Positions 1 through 5,896 of a stretch of DNA of 6,889 bases are shown one piece after another. Below the pieces are notes generated by a model. It saw nothing but the letters and a program-made list of their open reading frames with translations, did not search any database and was not told where the DNA came from. The position numbers were made by a program, and so were the translations under genes. Where the stretch lies: the NCBI GenBank assembly GCA_905233795.1, contig CAJOFP010000120.1:1-6889 (forward strand), read 5' to 3'. Source of the stretch: an uncultured Oscillibacter sp. (lineage in GTDB: Bacteria; Bacillota; Clostridia; Oscillospirales; Oscillospiraceae). The stretch's first letter is position 1. Every line of letters starts with the position of its first letter.

Positions 1-1
1 A

Positions 2-319
2 TTGGCTCAAGAAGCGGATATATTATTGCTGGACGAGCCGACAGCCGCGCTGGATATAGCGTATCAATTTGAGATTATGAATTTAATCGCGTCGCTGGGA
101 CGGGAGGGAAAAACGGTTATTATGGCGATTCATGAGTTATCCCTCGCGCTGGCTTTTTGTGATGATTTTATCGCGCTGGACGCGGGAAAAGTATGCTTTC
201 ACGGTCGGCGGGACGCGCTTTTAAAAAAACGCGTCTTACAGAAAGCGTTTCATATTGAGATTTTATCCTCCGGGGGACATTGGCTGCGCGTACCGGCGGG
301 CAATAAAATTCATTCTTGA
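2..319 (+). CDS. ABC transporter ATP-binding protein, FecE/BtuD-like (C-terminal fragment)
   Basis: This is the last ~105 residues of an ATPase subunit that would power an importer, most likely for iron-siderophore, haem or cobalamin. The fragment begins at the Walker B strand (ILLLDEP, residues 7-13, with D11 and catalytic E12), followed by the D-loop (AALD) and the switch histidine (AIHELS, H44). The tail with 'LDAGKV' and a short helix ending 'AFHIEI' matches the FecE/BtuD group. Family members are about 250-270 residues, so the Walker A and signature motifs lie upstream of the window. The TTG at position 2 is an ordinary internal Leu codon, not a start, and the frame is open to the left edge. 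Substrate cannot be told from this part. No terminator follows; the stop codon lies inside the promoter of the next gene. Confidence 0.9.
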   Translation: MAQEADILLLDEPTAALDIAYQFEIMNLIASLGREGKTVIMAIHELSLALAFCDDFIALDAGKVCFHGRRDALLKKRVLQKAFHIEILSSGGHWLRVPAGNKIHS

Positions 320-344
320 CAGGACGGATAACATCCCGTATGAT
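316..344 (+). promoter_or_regulatory. Predicted sigma-A-type promoter for the acpP-rnc-holB-ricT-proS operon
   Basis: The sequence has TTGACA at 316-321 (perfect -35), a 17-nt spacer, and TATGAT at 339-344 (five of six matches to TATAAT). This gives a predicted start near 350 and a leader of about 105 nt before acpP. The -35 box overlaps the stop codon of the upstream ABC gene. No operator palindrome such as a FapR site was recognised. The promoter call is by consensus only. Confidence 0.7.
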
Positions 345-455
345 GAACTTTCGGCGGAACGGATTATATGATATAATAAGCGATAAAATATGAAAATATA
401 AATGACAAAAAAATAATAAGATTATAATTTTAAAAATCAGGAGTGGAAAAAAGTC

Positions 456-698
456 ATGTCTATTAATGAAATTTTCTCGACCATGCGGACGCTGATTGCG
501 GATCAATTCGCTTTATCGCCCGATGAAATTACTATGGAGACGGTATTTAAAGAAGACTTGGGCGCGGATTCCATGGATTTGGTGGAATTGGCCATGGCGA
601 TGGAAGAAGAATTTGAAATCGGCGAAATGCGGGAAGATGATTTGTCGGAATTAAAGACCGTGGGCGACGCGGTCAATTATCTGGCGCGTAAATTATAA
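456..698 (+). CDS. acpP: Acyl carrier protein
   Basis: This small acidic cytosolic protein carries growing fatty acyl chains as a thioester on a 4'-phosphopantetheine arm, shuttling them between the type II fatty-acid synthase enzymes. The 80 residues match the usual ACP length (75-80) and four-helix pattern. The attachment site is Ser39 in GADSMDLVEL, the conserved DS(L/M) motif at the start of helix II. Helix II continues into a strongly acidic face (AMEEEFEI), the usual partner-docking surface. The ATG start is preceded by AGGAG at 439-443, a rather long 12-nt spacing. It is the first gene after the predicted promoter and is followed by rnc, a pairing common in bacteria. No other fatty-acid gene is in the window. 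Whether this is the housekeeping ACP or a second copy cannot be told here, but its place beside rnc favours housekeeping. Confidence 0.95.
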   Translation: MSINEIFSTMRTLIADQFALSPDEITMETVFKEDLGADSMDLVELAMAMEEEFEIGEMREDDLSELKTVGDAVNYLARKL

Positions 699-782
699 AA
701 TTAAATTTATAAAATAAATCGCGTATTTGAAAATTTAAATGATATATTATATTAATAATAGAAAACCGGGAAAGGCGTGGGA

Positions 783-787
783 AAGGA
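783..787 (+). promoter_or_regulatory. Ribosome binding site deciding the rnc start
   Basis: AAGGA sits 7 nt before the ATG at 795, which supports that start. The upstream in-frame GTG at 777 has its only purine-rich stretch (AAAGG, 771-775) one base away, too close to work. Confidence 0.65.
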
Positions 788-794
788 TCGCGGG

Positions 795-1493
795 ATGGAG
801 TATCTGGAACAAAAATTGCAATATCGGTTCCAAAATCGGAAATTGCTGGAGCGGGCGTTGTGTCATCGTTCTTTCGCCAACGAACATCGGGCCGGACCGT
901 TGGAAAATAATGAACGGCTGGAATTTTTAGGGGATTCGGTGTTGGGATTCGTGGCGGCGGATTATCTGTATCGCCGCTGGCCGGATTTGCCGGAGGGTCG
1001 TCTGACGCGGATTCGCGCCAAAATGGTACGGGAGGAAAGTCTGCGCGACGCGGCGAAGCGTCTGGATTTGGGACGTTATCTGCGTTTGGGACGCGGGGAA
1101 GAGGAAAACGGCGGACAGGAAAAGCCGTCTATTCTGGCCGACGCCGTGGAAGCGGTTATCGCCGCCGTATATCTGGACGGCGGAATCTCCGCCGCGAAAA
1201 CGCTGGTCAAGCGGATTATTCTGGATTTTTTCTCGGACGCGGATATACTGGAAGAGGCGCCGGATTATAAAAGCGCGCTTCAGGAACTCGCGCAGAGGAA
1301 ACCGGAACAGGAGTTGCGTTATCGGATATTGGACGAACGCGGCCCGTGTCATGAGAAAATTTTCACGGTGGAAGCGCTGATTGACGGCGAACGGTATGGA
1401 TTAGGCGAAGGGCATAGCAAGAAAGAAGCGGAACAGGCCGCCGCCGGCGCCGCGCTGTTAAAATTGCGGGATAAAGATAAAAAAGTATTATAA
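795..1493 (+). CDS. rnc: Ribonuclease III
   Basis: This endonuclease cuts double-stranded RNA, processing the 30S rRNA precursor and some mRNAs and sense/antisense duplexes. From the ATG at 795 it has 232 residues, the normal length. The N-terminal catalytic domain (about 1-150) carries the family signature NERLEFLGDSVL (39-50), giving metal/catalytic residues E40, E43 and D47, and ILADAVEAV (113-121), giving D116 and E119; all are present. The double-stranded RNA-binding domain follows (about 157-226), with DYKSALQE at its start and the basic, Ala-rich end around HSKKEAEQAA (207-216). The N-terminus MEYLEQKLQYRF fits other RNase III proteins and a good ribosome binding site precedes it, so I prefer it to GTG 777, which would add six residues. 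It lies 96 nt after acpP across an AT-rich gap and appears intact. Confidence 0.96.
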   Translation: MEYLEQKLQYRFQNRKLLERALCHRSFANEHRAGPLENNERLEFLGDSVLGFVAADYLYRRWPDLPEGRLTRIRAKMVREESLRDAAKRLDLGRYLRLGRGEEENGGQEKPSILADAVEAVIAAVYLDGGISAAKTLVKRIILDFFSDADILEEAPDYKSALQELAQRKPEQELRYRILDERGPCHEKIFTVEALIDGERYGLGEGHSKKEAEQAAAGAALLKLRDKDKKVL

Positions 1494-1569
1494 TATAAAA
1501 ATATAATATATAAAAATGATATAAAAAGCGTAAAAATTATGATATAAATTCAGGGAGAGGGGCGCGGTC

Positions 1570-2415
1570 ATGGGGGCGTTCGGCGCCGTCGAGACGAAAG
1601 CGGCGGCGGAATATTTGCGCCGGGCCGCCGGTTCGCTTTCTCACGCGTGGATTTTCACCGGCGGCGAACCGGATGAATTATTCGAGCTGTCCAGATTTGC
1701 CGCCGCCGTGATGGAATGTCAGACGCGGGAAAATCGTCCGTGCGGGATATGTCCGGACTGCGGGAAAATTTTACGGGATACGCATCCGGATGTAATCACG
1801 GTGCGGGACGATGAGGGCGCGAGAAAAGTATATATTTTCCCGGACGGCGGACGGCTGACGGAACGGGATCAGAATATTTTATTAAAATCAGTGGAAGAGG
1901 GGCCGTCTTACGCGGCGTTTCTGTTTTGCGCGGAAAACGGCGCGGCGATATTGCCGACGCTTCGATCCCGTTGCGCGGAATTGCGTTTAAATAATATAAA
2001 TAATAATTTAGACGCGGCGCGGGACAGGGATATAGCTCAAGATATAATCGATACGGCTATGGACTTATGCCGCCGGATTGTGAAAAGACAGGGAAAAATC
2101 GCGGAACTGGCGGCGCGTCTGGAAAAGAAACGCGTGACGCGGGAAATATTGGCGGATATTTTAAATATATGCTATCAGGCGCTGGGGACGGCGTTGTTAT
2201 TATTATATAATTATAATAATTATAATCTTGAGAAAAAATTATTATTGAGTCAGGATGATCAAGAGATCGCGGATTTGATAGTAAAAAATTTATCGCCGAG
2301 AGAGATAATGTCGGCGGCGGAGATATTGAAAAAATATCGCGGCGAATGCGCTTTACAGACCGGTGTGAATCATATTCTGGGGGCGCTCGCGTCGGAATTG
2401 GAGGCAATTCGTTGA
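1570..2415 (+). CDS. holB: DNA polymerase III, delta' subunit (clamp loader), with an apparent internal deletion
   Basis: This clamp-loader subunit helps place the beta sliding clamp on DNA. Visible features in order: 'SHAWIF' strand (24-29); a four-cysteine zinc module C50, C58, C61, C64 followed by HPDV (72-75); the core strand RKVYIF (85-90); QNILLKSVEEGPSY (101-114), equivalent to the usual NALLKxLEEP; and LRSRC (131-135), the SRC motif with the arginine finger used by delta'. The P-loop GKT is absent (GGEPDELFEL), which is normal for many delta' subunits. Two things are odd. Between HPDV and RKVYIF only nine residues remain, where relatives carry about 30, including the VR-helix. A/T-only tracts code NNINNNL (141-147) and LLLLYNYNNYN (209-219). 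Length is 281, shorter than the usual 310-330. The ATG has AGGGAGAGG at 1552-1560. The stop overlaps the ricT start, the same neighbour as in Bacillus. Confidence 0.88.
   Translation: MGAFGAVETKAAAEYLRRAAGSLSHAWIFTGGEPDELFELSRFAAAVMECQTRENRPCGICPDCGKILRDTHPDVITVRDDEGARKVYIFPDGGRLTERDQNILLKSVEEGPSYAAFLFCAENGAAILPTLRSRCAELRLNNINNNLDAARDRDIAQDIIDTAMDLCRRIVKRQGKIAELAARLEKKRVTREILADILNICYQALGTALLLLYNYNNYNLEKKLLLSQDDQEIADLIVKNLSPREIMSAAEILKKYRGECALQTGVNHILGALASELEAIR
1986..2010 (+). repeat. A/T-only low-complexity tract inside holB
   Basis: Twenty-five bases without G or C, built of AAT-like units, code for an Asn/Ile-rich stretch directly after the LRSRC motif, at the boundary between the ATPase-like core and the C-terminal helical domains. 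It keeps the reading frame. Confidence 0.7.
2197..2226 (+). repeat. A/T-only low-complexity tract inside holB
   Basis: Thirty bases without G or C (TTA and AAT/TAT units) code for a Leu/Tyr/Asn run at residues 210-219, in the weakly conserved C-terminal helical part. A second short A/T run of 14 bases follows at 2233-2246. The frame is kept. Confidence 0.7.
2400..2404 (+). promoter_or_regulatory. Ribosome binding site deciding the ricT TTG start
   Basis: GGAGG lies inside the 3' end of holB, 7 nt before the TTG at 2412. This is ideal spacing and selects that TTG over the in-frame upstream ATG at 2346, which lies deep inside holB. Confidence 0.75.
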
Positions 2416-3692
2416 GTGAGGCTGTCAGTGTGCGCTTCCGGGGCGGAAGCAAAAATTATGATTTTGATCCCCGTGATTTTCGGATTAATATAGGCGATGA
2501 GTTAATCGTCCAGACATCGCAGGGCGTGGAATACGGGATTTGCACGAAAGGACGCCATGAGGACGGGCGATCCGTGGCGTTAAGTCCGGTATTGCGTCAC
2601 GCGGATGAAAATGACAAACGCGTCATGCGCCGGAATAAGGCGAAAGAACGGGAAGCGTTTGATATTGGCGAACAGAAAATCGCCGAACATGAATTGGATA
2701 TGAAATTAATCGCCGTTTACGCGTCGTTTGACGGCAATAAAATGACGTTTTATTTTACGTCGGATGATCGCGTGGATTTTCGTTCTCTGGTGCGGGATAT
2801 GGCGGCGATTCTGCATTGCCGGATTGAGTTAAGACAGATCGGCGTCCGGGATGAGGCGCGTATGACGGGAGGAATCGGGATTTGCGGGAGGCCGTTTTGC
2901 TGCGCGCAATTTTTAACGAATTTTTTGCCGGTGTCGATTAAAATGGCCAAGACGCAGAATCTGAGTTTAAACCCGTCCAAGATTTCCGGAGCCTGCGGGC
3001 GTCTGATGTGCTGTTTAAAATACGAACAAAACGCCTATGAGGACGCGGCGCGGCGTCTGCCAAAATTAGAATCTTTTGTACAGACGCCGGACGGGCCGGG
3101 AAATGTGAAAAATATAGATTTATTGAGAGAGACGATTAAAGTCAGTCTGGACGCGGATCCGGAGCATTTAAAGACATACCGGCGGAGCGAGATTATTATT
3201 TTAAGAAACGGCAAAGGCGGTCGGGATGGCATTGAACTGCCGGAACGTCCGGCCAGATATGTGGAGAAATCGAAAAAAGAAGAGCCGTTTCCGTCCGCGT
3301 TTGAGCCTTACGGGGACTGGGATGATTTTAATAATAATGATTATGACGAGACCATGGAGAACGCGGATTCGCGGAATGACGGCGATTTTGATTTAAATAA
3401 TTTAAATAATTTAAATCAAGAGGACACGCGCCCGGATGATGATTTTTATAATGCCGGTTATGATGAGAAAAGCGAGAAAAGCGCGGGGGATATGAATAAG
3501 CCGCGCAAAGGGAAAGAGAATCGAAAAGCGGCGCGGCGCGGATACGACGCCGGTCGGGCCGGGGATGCCCGTCAACCCGCCGGGCCTAAACAGAAACGGG
3601 ATTATTATGACGGTCAAAAGCGGCGCAATAAGCCGTGGTTTCGGACGAATCGGCGCAAACAGCGGGATCACAACGGCGGACGCGATAAATAA
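2412..3692 (+). CDS. ricT: RicT/YaaT-like PSP1-domain protein with a long charged C-terminal extension
   Basis: Relatives (Bacillus YaaT/RicT) join RicA and RicF in a complex carrying Fe-S clusters; it is needed for RNase Y-dependent mRNA maturation and for sporulation, competence and biofilm formation. The start is TTG 2412: GGAGG lies 7 nt upstream and the resulting SEAVSVRFR matches the family N-terminus. The protein has 426 residues. The PSP1 domain occupies about 1-265. Its cysteines lie in GICGRPFCCAQF (C158, C163, C164) and GACGRLMCCLKYE (C195, C200, C201), both intact. Bacillus YaaT is about 275 residues, so roughly 150 are extra: an acidic, Asn-rich part (about 301-350) then a Lys/Arg-rich tail (about 362-426). 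The first is coded partly by an A/T-only tandem repeat. TTGA overlaps the holB stop by 4 nt, implying translational coupling. The extension is probably disordered; its function is unknown. Confidence 0.92.
   Translation: MSEAVSVRFRGGSKNYDFDPRDFRINIGDELIVQTSQGVEYGICTKGRHEDGRSVALSPVLRHADENDKRVMRRNKAKEREAFDIGEQKIAEHELDMKLIAVYASFDGNKMTFYFTSDDRVDFRSLVRDMAAILHCRIELRQIGVRDEARMTGGIGICGRPFCCAQFLTNFLPVSIKMAKTQNLSLNPSKISGACGRLMCCLKYEQNAYEDAARRLPKLESFVQTPDGPGNVKNIDLLRETIKVSLDADPEHLKTYRRSEIIILRNGKGGRDGIELPERPARYVEKSKKEEPFPSAFEPYGDWDDFNNNDYDETMENADSRNDGDFDLNNLNNLNQEDTRPDDDFYNAGYDEKSEKSAGDMNKPRKGKENRKAARRGYDAGRAGDARQPAGPKQKRDYYDGQKRRNKPWFRTNRRKQRDHNGGRDK
3391..3416 (+). repeat. 9-nt A/T-only tandem repeat inside ricT
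   Basis: Nearly three copies of ATTTAAATA with no mismatch code for the LNNLNNLN stretch (residues 329-335 region) in the acidic part of the C-terminal extension. Being a multiple of three, copy-number change would keep the frame. Confidence 0.85.
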
Positions 3693-3736
3693 AAAAATAA
3701 ATAAAAGCGCGGGAATGGAAGGGATTGAAAGCGATC

Positions 3737-5179
3737 ATGAAAGACAAAAAACAGGTGGAGTCTATCACGGATATGGACGAGGATTTCGCCCAATGGTATA
3801 CGGATGTCTGTATGAAAGCTGAGTTAATCGGCTATACCAGCGTAAAAGGGATGTTTATCTTACGGCCTTACGGATACGCGATATGGGAAAATATACAGGC
3901 GGCGTTGGATAAAAAATTTAAAGAAACCGGTCATGTAAATGTCTCCATGCCGATGTTAATACCGGAGTCGTTATTGCAAAAAGAAAAAGATCATATAGAG
4001 GGCTTCGCGCCGGAATGCGCGTGGGTGACGGTCGGCGGCAGTGAAAAACTGGATGAGCGGCTGTGCGTCCGGCCTACGTCCGAAACGCTGTTCTGTGAGC
4101 ATTGGAGCCAAGTCGTGCATTCATGGCGAGATTTGCCGATGTTATATAATCAATGGTGCAGCGTATTGCGCTGGGAAAAGACCACAAGGCCGTTTTTAAG
4201 ACATCGGGAATTTTTATGGCAGGAGGGCCACACGCTTCACGCGAGCGCGGAAGAGGCTATCGCGGAGACAGAACAAATGCTGGAGATTTACGCCGATATT
4301 TGCGAAAATTTATTGGCTATGCCGGTATTAAAAGGCCTGAAAACGGACAAAGAAAAATTCGCCGGCGCCGAGCGGACATATACGATTGAGTGTATGATGC
4401 ACGATCGAAAGGCGTTGCAGAACGGCACAAGCCATTATTTCGGGGACGGATTCGCCAAGGCTTTTAATATTAATTTCTCAGATAAAAACAATCAGCGTAA
4501 GACGCCGTTTGAGACCTCATGGGGAATCACGACAAGAACTATAGGCGGCGTTATCATGACGCATGGGGATAATAAAGGCTTGGTACTGCCGCCCCGCGTC
4601 GCGCCTATACAAGTGATTATTATTCCCGTGGCGCAACACAAGCCCGGCGTATTGGACGCCGCGCAAGATTTGGAAAAGCGTTTAAAAAATAATCAAATAC
4701 GGGTAAAAATCGACGATTCGGACAATTCGCCCGGCTGGAAATTCGCGGAATATGAGATGAAAGGCGTTCCCCTGCGCGTTGAGATCGGCCCGAAAGATAT
4801 AGAGAAAAATCAATGCGTGGCCGTTCGCCGGGATAACGGGGAAAAAATATTTATATCTCTTGAAAATCTTGAAGCTGAAATTTTAAAATTATTAGACGCG
4901 ATACATGATAATTTATACGCGATGGCGTTGAAAAACCGGGAAGATCACACGTTTGAGATTCAATCACCTGAAGAGGCGAAAGAAATCACGGAACGGGAAG
5001 GCGGATTTTTAAAGTCCAAATGGTGCGGTTCTCAAGAATGCGAACAGGCGATGAAAGACCGCGCCGGGGTTTCGTCGCGCTGTATACCGTTTCCGGACGC
5101 GCAAAGCGGAACGGAAGGCGTATGCCCCGTATGCGGGAAAAAATGCGTCACGGATATTTATTGGGGCGTGGCATATTAA
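3737..5179 (+). CDS. proS: Prolyl-tRNA synthetase, archaeal/eukaryotic type (short form, zinc domain)
   Basis: This class II synthetase attaches proline to tRNA-Pro. Its 480 residues and architecture identify the archaeal-type enzyme, without the editing insertion of the ~570-residue bacterial type. The catalytic domain shows [12 protein letters not shown] (69-80, motif 1 region), VRPTSET (111-117, proline/ATP site), motif 2 as [20 protein letters not shown] (143-162) and motif 3 as [12 protein letters not shown] (260-271). The anticodon-binding domain begins near IQVIIIPV (291-298). The C-terminal domain carries cysteines C430, C435, C463 and C466 in the usual zinc pattern and ends in the family's terminal Tyr (VAY). 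I chose ATG 3737 because [20 protein letters not shown] aligns with typical starts; TTG 3725 would have its ribosome site one base away. The 44-nt gap after ricT is too short for a T-box, so expression probably comes from the upstream promoter. Confidence 0.96.
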   Translation: MKDKKQVESITDMDEDFAQWYTDVCMKAELIGYTSVKGMFILRPYGYAIWENIQAALDKKFKETGHVNVSMPMLIPESLLQKEKDHIEGFAPECAWVTVGGSEKLDERLCVRPTSETLFCEHWSQVVHSWRDLPMLYNQWCSVLRWEKTTRPFLRHREFLWQEGHTLHASAEEAIAETEQMLEIYADICENLLAMPVLKGLKTDKEKFAGAERTYTIECMMHDRKALQNGTSHYFGDGFAKAFNINFSDKNNQRKTPFETSWGITTRTIGGVIMTHGDNKGLVLPPRVAPIQVIIIPVAQHKPGVLDAAQDLEKRLKNNQIRVKIDDSDNSPGWKFAEYEMKGVPLRVEIGPKDIEKNQCVAVRRDNGEKIFISLENLEAEILKLLDAIHDNLYAMALKNREDHTFEIQSPEEAKEITEREGGFLKSKWCGSQECEQAMKDRAGVSSRCIPFPDAQSGTEGVCPVCGKKCVTDIYWGVAY

Positions 5180-5184
5180 TTTTA

Positions 5185-5208
5185 ATTAATTTTAATATTA
5201 AAATTAAT
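5185..5208. repeat. 24-bp perfect A/T palindrome after proS
   Basis: A perfect inverted repeat centred between 5196 and 5197, made only of A and T, lies just past the proS stop inside a 60-nt A/T-only tract. It may be chance in such sequence or may aid transcript ending or 3'-end processing. Confidence 0.5.
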
Positions 5209-5220
5209 ATAATAAAAATA

Positions 5221-5262
5221 TAAAAAATAAAAGCCGGTTTTCAAGCCGGTTTTTATTTTTTA
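5221..5262. terminator. Bidirectional intrinsic terminator between proS and spoIIE
   Basis: The hairpin has a 19-bp stem and a 4-nt loop (5240-5243). The core GCCGG arm at 5233-5237 pairs with CCGGT at 5246-5250 (one G-U pair), with a U-G and a U-A pair inside. Outside the core, the A-rich left arm pairs base for base with the T-rich right arm out to 5221/5262. Either strand therefore gives a GC core followed by a T-rich run (TTTTTATTTTTT forward; TTTTATTTTTTA reverse). It sits 41 nt after proS and 19 nt after the convergent spoIIE stop, serving both. Confidence 0.88.
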
Positions 5263-5281
5263 TAAATATATATAATATATT

Positions 5282-5896
5282 TTATACGCGTTTCGCGGCG
5301 TGAATCGGACGATAGAGAATTAAAACGCCGCAATCGTCGCGGGATTGGCGGCGGCGGACGCTTTCATTTAAAATCGCGTCGGCCAGTTCCTGCGGCTCGT
5401 CGCCGTCCCAGTCGGAAAGCATATCTTGAAGCCATTGATCGTCGCGGGCGTCCACAATGCCGTCGCTGACCAGCGCGATAAAACCGCCGGGGTCTAATTT
5501 TATACGCGTTATATCCGGCGGGGCGGGGGCGTCACGCAGTCCGACAGGCAGACCGGAACCCGTGACGCGTTTGACAGACACGCCTTTTTTTAAATAACTC
5601 GGCGCCGCGCCGTATTTGTAAAAAGACGCGTCCCCGGATTCTGGATTAAATACGCATAAATCCATAGTAGTAAAGCCGTCGGAACCGCGCAGAGCCATAG
5701 CGGAATTTAAAGTTCTTAAAGCCGCTTCGGGATAAATCCCGGCTTCTAAGAATTGCCGTAATAATCGACAGATTAAAGCCGATTCACGGCGGGCGGCTTC
5801 TCCGCTTCCCATGCCGTCCGCGAGTAATAAACACCATAAGCCGTGCCGCACACGCGCTCCCCGGCTTTGGGTCTTAATACGCTTCCGAAACGGCAT
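5282..5896 (-). CDS. spoIIE: SpoIIE C-terminal part: PP2C-type phosphatase domain (second frame)
   Basis: Counting from the ATG at 5896 (204 residues), the first ~18 residues are out-of-frame sequence and not SpoIIE. From GLWCLLLADGMGSGE (19-33) the match is clear: metal-binding D27-G28; GFTTMDL (74-80), equivalent to the family's (a/s)TlDL; FYKYGAAPSYLKKG (92-105); SGLPVGL (114-120); SDGIVDA (144-150, D145); and the final SRDDCGVLIL (185-194) with the Asp pair that ends the metal centre. These residues look fully preserved, which is unusual for an old pseudogene and suggests a recent break or a data error. No convincing ribosome site precedes the ATG at 5896, so I do not think it is an independently translated gene. 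It ends 19 nt from the shared terminator. Confidence 0.8.
   Translation of the reverse strand: MPFRKRIKTQSRGARVRHGLWCLLLADGMGSGEAARRESALICRLLRQFLEAGIYPEAALRTLNSAMALRGSDGFTTMDLCVFNPESGDASFYKYGAAPSYLKKGVSVKRVTGSGLPVGLRDAPAPPDITRIKLDPGGFIALVSDGIVDARDDQWLQDMLSDWDGDEPQELADAILNESVRRRQSRDDCGVLILYRPIHAAKRV

Noticed and set aside
372..377. Second -10 box (TATAAT) closer to acpP
   Set aside because: No reasonable -35 is found about 17 nt upstream; such hexamers are expected by chance in the A/T-rich leader.
168..506. Reverse-strand open frame of about 112 codons across the ABC gene end and the acpP leader
   Set aside because: It overlaps two real genes, shows no domain and no ribosome site; its composition reflects the antisense of A/T-rich sequence.
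777..794. Longer rnc start at GTG 777
   Set aside because: Its purine-rich site is only one base upstream, and the ATG at 795 has good spacing and gives the family N-terminus.
739..930. Forward small frame starting in the acpP-rnc gap
   Set aside because: It runs out of frame over the start of rnc, whose homology and ribosome site are clear, and its product resembles nothing.
927..1352. Reverse-strand frame of 141 codons opposite rnc
   Set aside because: Antisense shadow of a well-conserved RNase III gene; no independent motif.
2057..2452. Reverse-strand frame of 131 codons opposite holB
   Set aside because: Antisense shadow with Ser/Pro/Tyr-rich composition from the A/T tracts; no motif.
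3725..3736. Longer proS start at TTG 3725
   Set aside because: The purine-rich site ends one base before it; MKDKK at 3737 matches usual ProRS starts.
3693..3736. T-box leader expected before a Firmicutes aminoacyl-tRNA synthetase gene
   Set aside because: The gap is only 44 nt, far too short for a T-box with specifier loop and antiterminator.
5835..5860. Programmed ribosomal frameshift joining the two spoIIE frames
   Set aside because: No slippery heptamer with a downstream stimulator was seen, and residues appear to be missing, which a frameshift alone would not explain.
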